Below, in pieces: positions 17,428 through 24,554 of a stretch of DNA of 53,115 nucleotides (its first letter is position 1; each line of letters opens with the position of its first letter). A program made the position numbers and the translations under genes. Below the pieces are notes generated by a model, which worked only from the letters and a program-made list of their open reading frames with translations, was not told the DNA's origin and ran no database searches. Location: positions 1-53,115 of the forward strand of contig NZ_WIWC01000036.1 in assembly GCF_009600315.1 (NCBI RefSeq), written 5' to 3'. Source of the DNA: Pseudomonas helleri. Lineage in GTDB: Bacteria; Pseudomonadota; Gammaproteobacteria; Pseudomonadales; Pseudomonadaceae.

Positions 17428-18246
17428 ATGATCGAATTCACCACCCTCGAAGTGCATACCGACCCTCGGGGCTTTGCCACCTTGTGGTTGAGTCGCGCAC
17501 CTAAAAACAATGCCTTCAATGCCGAAATGATCCGCGAACTGATCCTCGCGCTGGACGCCGTACAAAGCGATCCGCGCCTGCGTTTTCTGGTGTTGCGCGG
17601 ACGCGGCAAACATTTTAGCGCCGGTGCCGACCTGGCCTGGATGCAGCAATCTGCCGAGCTGGACTATCACACCAATCTCGACGATGCCCGGCACTTGGCA
17701 GAACTGATGTACAACCTGGCCAAACTGAAAATCCCGACACTGGCAGTGGTTCAAGGCGCGGCCTACGGCGGAGCATTGGGCCTGATCAGCGCCTGCGACA
17801 TGGCGATTGGTGCCGAGGATGCGCAGTTCTGCTTGTCGGAAGTGCGCATTGGCTTGGCACCGGCCGTCATCAGCCCATTTGTGGTGCAAGCCATTGGCGA
17901 GCGCGCTGCACGACGTTATGCCCTCACAGCTGAACGTTTCAGCGGTGTGCGTGCTCGTGAGTTGGGTTTGCTGTCTGAGTGCTACCCCGAGAGCGAACTC
18001 GAACAGCACATCGCTCAATGGATCGACAACCTGCTCCTCAATAGCCCGCAGGCCATGCGCTCCTGCAAGGATTTGTTACGCGAAGTCAGTCATGGCGCGC
18101 CGACCACGGCCATACGTCGCTACTGCGAGAATGCCATTGCCAGAATCAGGGTCAGCCCGGAGGGTCAGGAAGGTTTACGTGCCTTTCTGCAAAAGCGCAC
18201 GCCCAGTTGGCAACATGCAGCCTCACAACAGGAGGTGCGGCCTTGA
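17428..18246 (+). CDS. liuC: Methylglutaconyl-CoA hydratase (enoyl-CoA hydratase family)
   Basis: LiuC hydrates 3-methylglutaconyl-CoA to HMG-CoA, the substrate of the lyase encoded upstream. The 272-residue crotonase-fold protein shows 'GRGKHFSAGADLAWM' (first oxyanion-hole Gly) and 'VVQGAAYGGALGLISACDMAIG' (second oxyanion loop), then 'CLSEVRIGLAPAVISPFVV', which lacks the pair of catalytic Glu of classical hydratases at one of its positions, as usual in this subgroup. Order within liuABCD supports the assignment over other crotonases. Its stop codon overlaps the TTG start of liuD. Confidence 0.92.
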   Translation: MIEFTTLEVHTDPRGFATLWLSRAPKNNAFNAEMIRELILALDAVQSDPRLRFLVLRGRGKHFSAGADLAWMQQSAELDYHTNLDDARHLAELMYNLAKLKIPTLAVVQGAAYGGALGLISACDMAIGAEDAQFCLSEVRIGLAPAVISPFVVQAIGERAARRYALTAERFSGVRARELGLLSECYPESELEQHIAQWIDNLLLNSPQAMRSCKDLLREVSHGAPTTAIRRYCENAIARIRVSPEGQEGLRAFLQKRTPSWQHAASQQEVRP

Positions 18247-20183
18247 GCGCTCGTCAACTGAACTCAGTATTGGTTGCCAATCGCGGTGAAATCGCTTGTC
18301 GTGTGATGCGTACTGCAAAGGACCTGGGCCTCACCACAGTGGCTGTTCACAGCGCCACGGATCGCGATGCACGGCACTGCCGTGAAGCCGACCTGTGCGT
18401 TGATCTGGGCGGCAGCAAAGCCGCTGACAGCTACCTGAAAATAGACAAGATCATCGCTGCGGCCCATGCCAGTGGGGCGCAGGCCATTCATCCCGGATAC
18501 GGTTTTTTATCCGAAAATGCCGGATTTGCACGCGCCGTCGAGGCGGCCGGATTGATCTTTCTCGGCCCGCCCGCCTCGGCCATTGAAGCCATGGGCAGTA
18601 AATCCGCCGCCAAAGCCTTGATGGAACGTGCAGGCGTTCCTTTGGTACCGGGTTATCACGCAGAAGCGCAGGATCTGGAAACCTTCCGTCTTGCCTCTGA
18701 GCGCATTGGTTATCCGGTATTGCTCAAGGCCACAGCCGGCGGCGGCGGCAAAGGCATGAAAGTGGTCGAGGATGTTACCCAACTGGCCGAGGCGCTGGCG
18801 TCTGCTCAGCGTGAGGCACTGTCCTCATTTGGCGATGCGCGCATGCTGGTGGAAAAGTACGTGCTCAAACCACGCCATGTCGAAATTCAGGTGTTTGCCG
18901 ACCAGCACGGTCACTGCCTCTATCTCAACGAGCGCGATTGCTCGATCCAGCGCCGCCATCAAAAAGTGGTCGAGGAAGCCCCGGCTCCCGGCTTGAGTAC
19001 AGCGCAGCGTCGAGCCATGGGTGAGTCCGCCGTGCGCGCGGCCCAAGCCATCGGCTATGTCGGCGCAGGCACCGTAGAGTTTTTGCTCGACGCACGCGGG
19101 GATTTCTTTTTTATGGAAATGAACACCCGCCTGCAGGTCGAGCACCCGGTGACCGAAGCCATCACCGGACTGGATCTGGTCGCTTGGCAAATTCGAGTTG
19201 CGTGTGGAGAGCCGCTTCCCATCACTCAGGCGCAAGTGCCCTTGCGCGGCCATGCGATAGAAGTAAGGCTGTATGCCGAAGATCCGAGCAATGATTTTCT
19301 GCCGCAAACCGGACGTTTGCGGGTGTACCGCGAATCAGCCGCGGGCACAGGACGACGTGTCGACAGCGGGGTTAGCGAGGGGGACGAGGTTTCGCCGTTT
19401 TATGACCCCATGCTGGGCAAACTGATCGCTTGGGGCGACGACCGCGAACAAGCCCGCTTACGGCTACTGGCGATGCTCGATGAATTTGCCATTGGCGGCC
19501 TGAAAACCAATCTCAGTTTTTTACGCCGCATCATTGCGCACCCTGCTTTCGCAGCCGCCGAACTGGACACCGATTTTATCCCGCGTTATCAGGAAGACTT
19601 GTTGCCACCGCCGCACGAGTTACCGGCTGCTTTTTGGACCGCTGCGGCCGAAGCATACAGGCAAAGCCTCACACCAGACGTGCGCGACGACGATCCCAAC
19701 TCTCCTTGGGCTCTATCTTCCGGCCTTCGCTGCGGTTTGCCTGCACAGACGCTGCTGGCTCTTGAAGCCAATGGCGAACGACAGATCGTGACATTGACGA
19801 CACCCTCGACTGACACGCGCCCTGAGCAATTGATCCTTGAAAAAGACGGCGTGCAACGCCGGCATCTGGCGATACGTCGCGAGGATACTTTGTACCTTTA
19901 CTGGGAAGGTGAGCTGCACAGGGTGACACGCTTCGATCCGGTTATTGCCGCTGGCAGCGGGCACGATTCACAGGGAGGGCTTAGCGCCCCCATGAACGGC
20001 AGCGTTGTTCGTATTTTAGTAACGCCCGGGCAGACCGTGGCGGCGGGCGCCGCGCTGGTGGTACTCGAAGCCATGAAAATGGAGCACAGCCTAAGAGCGC
20101 CCCGCGACGGGGTGGTGAAATCATTGTTTTGTCAGGATGGTGACATGGTCAAAGAAGGCAGTGTGCTGGTCGCGCTGGAGTGA
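18243..20183 (+). CDS. liuD: Methylcrotonyl-CoA carboxylase, biotin-carrying (alpha) subunit
   Basis: LiuD carboxylates its own biotin with ATP and bicarbonate and supplies LiuB. From N- to C-terminus it has a biotin carboxylase domain (about 1-450: 'VLVANRGEIACRVMRTAKDL', 'KATAGGGGKGMKVV' ATP loop, 'EMNTRLQVEHPVTE'), an intermediate BT region, and a biotinyl domain ending the protein, with the biotin-accepting Lys612 in 'EAMKMEH'. The TTG at 18243 is preferred: it follows a GGAGGT ribosome-binding site by six bases and overlaps the liuC stop as TTGA, giving 646 residues. The ATG at 18207 lies inside liuC and lacks a ribosome-binding site. A bidirectional-looking hairpin follows the gene. Confidence 0.95.
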   Translation: MSARQLNSVLVANRGEIACRVMRTAKDLGLTTVAVHSATDRDARHCREADLCVDLGGSKAADSYLKIDKIIAAAHASGAQAIHPGYGFLSENAGFARAVEAAGLIFLGPPASAIEAMGSKSAAKALMERAGVPLVPGYHAEAQDLETFRLASERIGYPVLLKATAGGGGKGMKVVEDVTQLAEALASAQREALSSFGDARMLVEKYVLKPRHVEIQVFADQHGHCLYLNERDCSIQRRHQKVVEEAPAPGLSTAQRRAMGESAVRAAQAIGYVGAGTVEFLLDARGDFFFMEMNTRLQVEHPVTEAITGLDLVAWQIRVACGEPLPITQAQVPLRGHAIEVRLYAEDPSNDFLPQTGRLRVYRESAAGTGRRVDSGVSEGDEVSPFYDPMLGKLIAWGDDREQARLRLLAMLDEFAIGGLKTNLSFLRRIIAHPAFAAAELDTDFIPRYQEDLLPPPHELPAAFWTAAAEAYRQSLTPDVRDDDPNSPWALSSGLRCGLPAQTLLALEANGERQIVTLTTPSTDTRPEQLILEKDGVQRRHLAIRREDTLYLYWEGELHRVTRFDPVIAAGSGHDSQGGLSAPMNGSVVRILVTPGQTVAAGAALVVLEAMKMEHSLRAPRDGVVKSLFCQDGDMVKEGSVLVALE

Positions 20184-20186
20184 CGG

Positions 20187-20227
20187 CTGAAAAAGGCGGG
20201 GCTGGTTTTGCGGCTCCGCTTTTTCAG
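20187..20227. terminator. Bidirectional terminator between liuD and the CI-like gene
   Basis: CTGAAAAAG and CTTTTTCAG bracket GC-rich arms (GCGGGGC/GCTCCGC, one mismatch) around a 10-nt loop. The A run on one side and the T run on the other allow termination from both strands, which suits the convergent liuABCD and repressor genes. Confidence 0.75.
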
Positions 20228-20245
20228 TCTTGGCTAAAGCCTGAG

Positions 20246-20902
20246 TTAAAACTTGTAAGTGGCTTGCACGACGACACCGATAATCCGGCAATCCTGATCA
20301 AAAATCGTTTTGGGATAGGTTGGATTCAGTGGCTTTAGATAAAGCTGACCACTTTCTTCAATCAATTGCCGAAAGGTCGCTTCTTTTACTCCTGGAATAC
20401 GCGCAATCACCATTTTTCCGGGCTCGGCCTCAATGTCCGGATCAACCAATATCATCATGCCTTGTGCAACGCTGATGCCCACCGGGGCCGTCATGGCATC
20501 GCCCGTCACTTGCAGCCAGAAGGCCGCCCCCTTGGCGTAATGATCCGTGACTTCAAATATCATTCCCGCTTGGTAAATCGAATGTGCAGATGGCTCGCTG
20601 ACCTGCTCTGCCAATGCCCAGTCTCTAACCGGGTAACGAAATGCCGAGGTTAAGTCAAAGATGTGCTCATTGGCTGCGTCATCAACGTTCTCGTTGCGTT
20701 CCCGAACCACTAAAGCGACTTCAAGATGCTCCAGCCCCAAGGCTTTAAGCACTTTGTTCATCGTCTCCAGGTCAGGTTCACGGCGTTTATTGAGCCAATG
20801 CCCGACACCGCCCTGGGAAGCCCCGACGCGTTCTGCGAGTTTTTCTTGCGTGAGCCTGAGTTCGCGCAATTTGAGTCTGACTAAAGCGATCCATTTATCC
20901 AT
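20246..20902 (-). CDS. Lambda CI-like XRE/S24 repressor with altered catalytic residues
   Basis: The 218-residue protein has a helix-turn-helix of the XRE/Cro-CI class at about residues 5-60 ('LTQEKLAERVGASQGGVGHW') and a C-terminal LexA/CI-type S24 domain. It aligns well with lambda CI: a 'QAGM' cleavage-site-like motif lies at residues 111-114, then 'AFWLQVTGDAMTAP', 'GMMILVDPD' and 'LYLKPLNPTYP'. The catalytic Ser of 'G(N/D)SM' is Ala136 here (codon GCC), and the catalytic Lys of 'TFKKL' is Arg178 (codon CGG). Self-cleavage upon RecA activation is therefore not expected. It is divergent from a small DUF6124-like gene across a region with two AATAC/GTATT palindromes. No phage genes adjoin. 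Confidence 0.88.
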   Translation of the reverse strand: MDKWIALVRLKLRELRLTQEKLAERVGASQGGVGHWLNKRREPDLETMNKVLKALGLEHLEVALVVRERNENVDDAANEHIFDLTSAFRYPVRDWALAEQVSEPSAHSIYQAGMIFEVTDHYAKGAAFWLQVTGDAMTAPVGISVAQGMMILVDPDIEAEPGKMVIARIPGVKEATFRQLIEESGQLYLKPLNPTYPKTIFDQDCRIIGVVVQATYKF

Positions 20903-20935
20903 CTGCCGAACAATACGGGTTCAAATTCAGGCAAC

Positions 20936-20952
20936 AATACACATAACGTATT
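20936..20952. promoter_or_regulatory. Candidate operator 1 of the CI-like repressor
   Basis: AATACACATAACGTATT has AATAC/GTATT arms around 7 bp. A half-site AATAC also occurs at 20922-20926. It lies in the 129-bp divergent region between the repressor gene and the DUF6124-like gene. Binding by the adjacent repressor is inferred from position and the repeat of the motif. Confidence 0.5.
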
Positions 20953-20970
20953 ATTTATGCTCTGCATGAA

Positions 20971-20985
20971 AATACTTATCGTATT
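20971..20985. promoter_or_regulatory. Candidate operator 2 of the CI-like repressor
   Basis: AATACTTATCGTATT repeats the AATAC/GTATT arms with a 5-bp spacer, 34 bp from the first site measured centre to centre. It is nearer the DUF6124-like gene, 47 bp before its ATG, and could cover that promoter. Confidence 0.5.
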
Positions 20986-21031
20986 AATCTGGTGTGGTTT
21001 GGTTCGATTAATCTCATAACGCAGGTAAAAC

Positions 21032-21364
21032 ATGACTCCGATAACAAAAACTGCACCGGATGACGACATCGATATTGAGATGGAAGCCCTGAAAGACAGC
21101 GCCGCCAGCCAGCGTGCACTCGACTATTATTTGAAACCAGCTGTTTCCCAGCACTGTCTGGAGAAAAAAATATTCGTGGTCCGCAGTGATCTGAGCCATG
21201 AAGAAGCGTTGGTCAATGCGTGCGATTACCTGCGTTGTGCAATAGCTGTGGCGCTAGGCGGTGCCGAGAATCAACAAGGTGCTCAGCGCGACCTTTTTAT
21301 TGGGGTGGCTCACTTTGTCGAAAATGCCAAGATGTTGTTGGATAAGGCGCTGGACGCGCGGTAA
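21032..21364 (+). CDS. Small conserved protein, DUF6124/DUF3077-like
   Basis: The 110-residue product resembles a family of small cytosolic Pseudomonas proteins often listed as DUF6124. Typical features are an acidic N-terminus, 'RALDYYLKP' near residue 30, and two C-terminal helices with 'ALVNACDYLRCAIAVA' and 'FVENAKMLLDKAL'. There is no signal peptide and no membrane segment. Function is unknown for the family as far as I know. The upstream AGG is a weak ribosome-binding site. Divergent arrangement with the CI-like repressor and the operator-like palindromes suggest that the repressor controls this gene. Confidence 0.72.
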   Translation: MTPITKTAPDDDIDIEMEALKDSAASQRALDYYLKPAVSQHCLEKKIFVVRSDLSHEEALVNACDYLRCAIAVALGGAENQQGAQRDLFIGVAHFVENAKMLLDKALDAR

Positions 21365-21460
21365 CGCTTTACTGGGAGTTATGCACACAGCCAAATGGTA
21401 ACGGGCGTGAAGAAAGATTCGAGACGGGAGGGAAAAATAGAGGCTGGTCGAGAAAAACAG

Positions 21461-21490
21461 TTGACCTTCAAATAGGAATGATTATTATTG
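21461..21490 (+). promoter_or_regulatory. prrF promoter with overlapping Fur-box-like sequence
   Basis: A -35 TTGACC (21461-21466) and a -10 TATTAT (21483-21488) are 16 bp apart. The stretch GGAATGATTATTATTGCATT overlapping the -10 resembles the Fur-box consensus (NATWAT repeats). Iron-loaded Fur would repress the sRNA, the known control of PrrF. Confidence 0.75.
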
Positions 21491-21495
21491 CATTC

Positions 21496-21610
21496 AGCTG
21501 GTCGCGAGATCAGTCGATAATTCAAAAGACCTTAGGTCGGTTTTTTGAATTACCTCCTCATCAGGCTAATCACGGTTATTTGACCCGGCTCATGGCCGGG
21601 TCTTTTTTTT
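21496..21610 (+). ncRNA. prrF: PrrF iron-responsive small RNA
   Basis: PrrF RNAs are made under iron limitation and repress mRNAs for iron-rich, non-essential proteins. The RNA begins with the highly conserved PrrF core around 'GGTCGCGAGATCAG' (21500-21513), followed by a variable loop region. Its 3' part includes 'GGTTATTTGACCCGG' and ends in a strong terminator hairpin with a T tract. Predicted length is about 115 nt, right for the family. P. aeruginosa has two tandem copies; only one is seen here, as in other Pseudomonas that keep their copies at separate loci. Confidence 0.9.
21582..21610 (+). terminator. Intrinsic terminator of PrrF
   Basis: The 8-bp stem GACCCGGC/GCCGGGTC closes a 5-nt loop and is followed by nine T residues (21602-21611 region). 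It is the 3' end of the PrrF RNA. Confidence 0.88.
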
Positions 21611-21924
21611 TGCGGCCAGTTATCTGGCTCAGCGTGCTTCAGGCTAATGAAGTCTAGTGTGCGATCTTTCTGGGTGACCGCTACGATGCGGGCGATGATA
21701 GCAAAAGAACATCGACTAACGGAAGCCTGAAGACCGCGACTATGGTGGTAATGGCGATTTAGCACTTGAGAATCAATCGCAAGTTAACTATTCTTGCGCC
21801 GCGTCAGGGATGACGCCCCCCTCTGCTTCTAAAATCCCCACCTTCCGGACTCCAAAATTCCGTATTGGCTAGTCGTCTTTGCGATGTAAAGTAGCGCCAA
21901 TAATGATCAGATTCCGGAATTTAG
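21611..21924. other. Gene-free stretch between prrF and the carboxypeptidase gene
   Basis: No convincing gene is visible. A 9-bp inverted repeat, CTTCAGGCT (21637-21645) and AGCCTGAAG (21724-21732), brackets a 78-nt interior that may fold. The last 100 bp should contain the promoter of the M14 peptidase gene, but I cannot pick a clear one. Confidence 0.4.
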
Positions 21925-23082
21925 ATGATGACCGTGGCGCCCTCTCCCGTTCAAATCAGCAGTGACTTTGACAGCGGCAATATTCAGGTACTGGATGCCA
22001 GCGATCCGCTGCATATTAAACTGGCTATCAGGCCGGATACCCGAAGCCCGCATTTCCAATGGTTCCACTTTAAAGTGGACGGCCTGGCCCCCGGTCAGAC
22101 TCATCATTTCCAGTTAAGCAATGCCAGCCAATCCTCCTACAACAAAGCATGGGATGGCTATCAAGCCGTAGCGTCTTACGACCATGAGCACTGGTTCCGC
22201 GTCCCCACCGCGTTCGACGGAACATCGCTCAACTTTCATATTGAAACCGAGCGCCCTCAGGTGTGGTTTGCTTACTTCGAACCTTACAGCCGTGAGCGCC
22301 ATGAACAATTGATCGTGCGCGCCATCCAGCCTCTAGCTGGCTGTAACGTGCTAAGCACCGGTAAAAGTGTTGAAGGCCGTGCTATCCAGTTGCTGCGTAA
22401 GGGTACGGGCGCCAGTCACAAACGCAAAATCTGGATCATTGCCCAGCAGCATCCAGGCGAGCATATGGCCGAATGGTTTATGGAGGGGATTATCGACCGT
22501 CTGGAGCAAGGCAGTGATCCGCAACTGCGCAAGCTGCTGGATTTCGCCGACCTCTACCTGATTCCTAACATGAACCCGGACGGCGCATTCCACGGGCATT
22601 TGCGTACCAATGCCAACGGCCAGGACCTGAACCGCGCGTGGCAAAACACGGACCCGGATGTCAGCCCTGAAGTTTTCTTCGCCCTTGAGCAAATGAACAA
22701 ATACGGCGTCGACTTGTTTTTGGATATCCACGGCGACGAAGAAATCCCCTATGTATTCACGGCGGGTTGCGAAGGTAATCCCGGCTACACCGAGCGCCTG
22801 GCGAACCTTGAAGAACGCTTTCGTACGCACCTGAGCCAACTGACCCGTGACTTCCAAACCCTTCACGGTTATACCCGCGACGAACCCGGCCAGGCCAATA
22901 TGACTTTGGCCTGCAATAGTGTCGGCCAGCGCTTTGATTGCCTGTCGTTGACCCTTGAAATGCCCTTCAAAGACAACAACGACGCGCCCGACCCACACGC
23001 AGGCTGGTCAGGTAAACGCTCGAGCCAACTGGGTAAAGACGTACTGAGCACACTGTCGAGCATGGTCCGCGAACTGCGCTAA
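21925..23082 (+). CDS. M14 family zinc carboxypeptidase, cytosolic carboxypeptidase (CCP)-like
   Basis: The 385-residue enzyme belongs to the M14 branch related to eukaryotic cytosolic carboxypeptidases. An N-terminal beta-sandwich domain (about residues 10-120, 'FQWFHFKVDGLAPGQTHHF' and 'RPQVWFAYFEPYS' motifs) precedes the peptidase domain. Zinc ligands are visible as His176 and Glu179 in 'QQHPGEHMAEW' and His269 in 'FLDIHGDEE', and the catalytic Glu is Glu345 in 'SLTLEMPF'. There is no signal peptide, so it acts in the cytoplasm. Its substrate in bacteria is not known to me. Two ATG codons in tandem begin the frame; the first is taken. Confidence 0.88.
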   Translation: MMTVAPSPVQISSDFDSGNIQVLDASDPLHIKLAIRPDTRSPHFQWFHFKVDGLAPGQTHHFQLSNASQSSYNKAWDGYQAVASYDHEHWFRVPTAFDGTSLNFHIETERPQVWFAYFEPYSRERHEQLIVRAIQPLAGCNVLSTGKSVEGRAIQLLRKGTGASHKRKIWIIAQQHPGEHMAEWFMEGIIDRLEQGSDPQLRKLLDFADLYLIPNMNPDGAFHGHLRTNANGQDLNRAWQNTDPDVSPEVFFALEQMNKYGVDLFLDIHGDEEIPYVFTAGCEGNPGYTERLANLEERFRTHLSQLTRDFQTLHGYTRDEPGQANMTLACNSVGQRFDCLSLTLEMPFKDNNDAPDPHAGWSGKRSSQLGKDVLSTLSSMVRELR

Positions 23083-23163
23083 ACCAGAATGAACGGGGCC
23101 TGACCTTACAGCCGCTGGAAGGCCCCGCGTCTACCGATCTTCAAGAGTATTTAAAGCCTGTTT

Positions 23164-24474
23164 ATGGATACCCTCGCAAAACTGCGGGCCGGCCAATTGG
23201 CAGGCCTCACACGTCTGGACCTATCGTGCGGGCTGACTGAGTTTCCTCGGGAAATTTTCCAGTTGGCTGACTCGCTGGAAATTCTCAACTTGAGTGGCAA
23301 CGCACTCACCCGCTTACCCGATGACCTCCATCGTCTGACCCGCTTACGCATCCTGTTTTGCTCGGACAATCAGTTCACCGAACTGCCCGCATGCCTGGGG
23401 CAATGCTCACAACTGAGCATGATTGGCTTCAAAGCCAACCAGATTGCCAGCGTGCCCGGCGAAGCGCTGCCACCGCTATTGCGCTGGTTGATCCTGACAG
23501 ACAATTGCATCAGCCAATTACCCGAAGCGCTGGGTCAGCTCCCACTGCTGCAAAAATTGATGCTGGCCGGTAATCGCTTGCACGATCTGCCGAAGAATCT
23601 GACAGATTGCCAGCATCTGGAGTTAATTCGACTGGCCGCTAACCAGTTCACCGAGTTGCCTGAAACCATCCTGACACTGCCCGCCTTGAGCTGGCTGGCT
23701 TACGCAGGCAATCCGTTGAACGACGATGCCAGCACCCAGTGCCCAGCCGACAACACTCCTGACATCCACTGGGCGCAACTTGAGCTGGAACAAAAACTGG
23801 GCGAAGGCGCCTCCGGGATCATCCATCAAGCTCGCTGGACCCGCCCCGGCCAACCGGCCCAGTCTGTTGCGGTCAAGTTGTACAAAAGCAGCATTACCAG
23901 CGACGGATCTCCGCTAAATGAAATGAATGCCTGCATTGCCGCAGGCGAGCATCCGAATCTGATCAAAGTGCTGGGCCGCGTCGCGGGCCATCCAGACAAT
24001 CAGGCCGGTCTGGTGATGGAACTTATCGACCCGTCTTTCAGCAACCTGGCAGCCCTGCCCAGCTTCGACAGTTGCAGTCGTGACGAGTACGCCCAGAGCA
24101 CCCGCTTTACTTACGACAGTGCATTGCGCATAGCCCGTGGCATTGCCTCAGCAGCCAGTCATTTGCATGCCCGAGGCATTTGTCATGGCGACCTGTATGC
24201 ACACAATATTTTGTTCAACGCTGCGGGAGACTGCGTATTGGGGGACTTTGGAGCAGCGTGCTTCCATGCCACCGACGACAGCCAGCAGAGCCGCGCCCTG
24301 CAACGCATTGAAGTCCGTGCATTCGGGATTTTGCTGAGTGAACTGCTGCAACGAATCGACTCAGGTTTGAGCGATCAAAGGCAAGACATGCTGGAAAATC
24401 TGCACAAACGCTGCACGCAGCCTCAGGTGCTGGAACGCCCAGGATTTGCGGAGGTTTTAAAGTTATTGCATTAA
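23164..24474 (+). CDS. Leucine-rich-repeat protein fused to a Ser/Thr-type protein kinase
   Basis: The 436-residue protein joins about seven leucine-rich repeats (residues 15-185, repeated 'L..L.L..N.L..LP..L' pattern with 23-residue periodicity) to a compact kinase domain. Kinase motifs are the glycine loop 'LGEGASG' (212-218), 'VAVKLY' with Lys238, a catalytic loop 'HGDLYAHNIL' (341-350; Asp343, Asn348), and 'LGDFGAACF' with the DFG at 361-363. The usual Arg of HRD is Gly, so activation-loop phosphorylation is probably not needed. No signal peptide or membrane segment is present, so it is cytoplasmic. A hairpin (23094-23127) separates it from the M14 gene. Target proteins are unknown. Confidence 0.9.
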   Translation: MDTLAKLRAGQLAGLTRLDLSCGLTEFPREIFQLADSLEILNLSGNALTRLPDDLHRLTRLRILFCSDNQFTELPACLGQCSQLSMIGFKANQIASVPGEALPPLLRWLILTDNCISQLPEALGQLPLLQKLMLAGNRLHDLPKNLTDCQHLELIRLAANQFTELPETILTLPALSWLAYAGNPLNDDASTQCPADNTPDIHWAQLELEQKLGEGASGIIHQARWTRPGQPAQSVAVKLYKSSITSDGSPLNEMNACIAAGEHPNLIKVLGRVAGHPDNQAGLVMELIDPSFSNLAALPSFDSCSRDEYAQSTRFTYDSALRIARGIASAASHLHARGICHGDLYAHNILFNAAGDCVLGDFGAACFHATDDSQQSRALQRIEVRAFGILLSELLQRIDSGLSDQRQDMLENLHKRCTQPQVLERPGFAEVLKLLH

Positions 24475-24484
24475 AAGCGGGCTA

Positions 24485-24527
24485 ACTTTGTAGACCTTGT
24501 CGCAGACTGCGACAAGAGCTACAAAGT
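24485..24527. repeat. REP-like long inverted repeat
   Basis: ACTTTGTAG (24485-24493) pairs with CTACAAAGT (24519-24527), and inside it CTTGTCGCAG pairs with CTGCGACAAG around a single central base. The 'TTTGTAG...TCGCAG...CTGCGA' wording resembles intergenic REP elements of Pseudomonas. It lies between convergent genes and has no T run, so it is not a classical terminator. Confidence 0.65.
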
Positions 24528-24554
24528 CGATTGCAGCTCATGACGTCTTGATGT

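Noticed and set aside
20246..21364. A prophage remnant suggested by the CI-like repressor
   Set aside because: No integrase, Cro, antiterminator, structural gene or attachment-site repeat is visible on either side.
21550..21765. 71-codon minus-strand open frame across the PrrF 3' end
   Set aside because: It overlaps the PrrF terminator hairpin, whose stem accounts for part of the sequence; no family is recognised.
23094..23127. Hairpin CGGGGCCT/AGGCCCCG after the M14 gene as an intrinsic terminator
   Set aside because: It has an 18-nt loop and no T run, so termination cannot be claimed.
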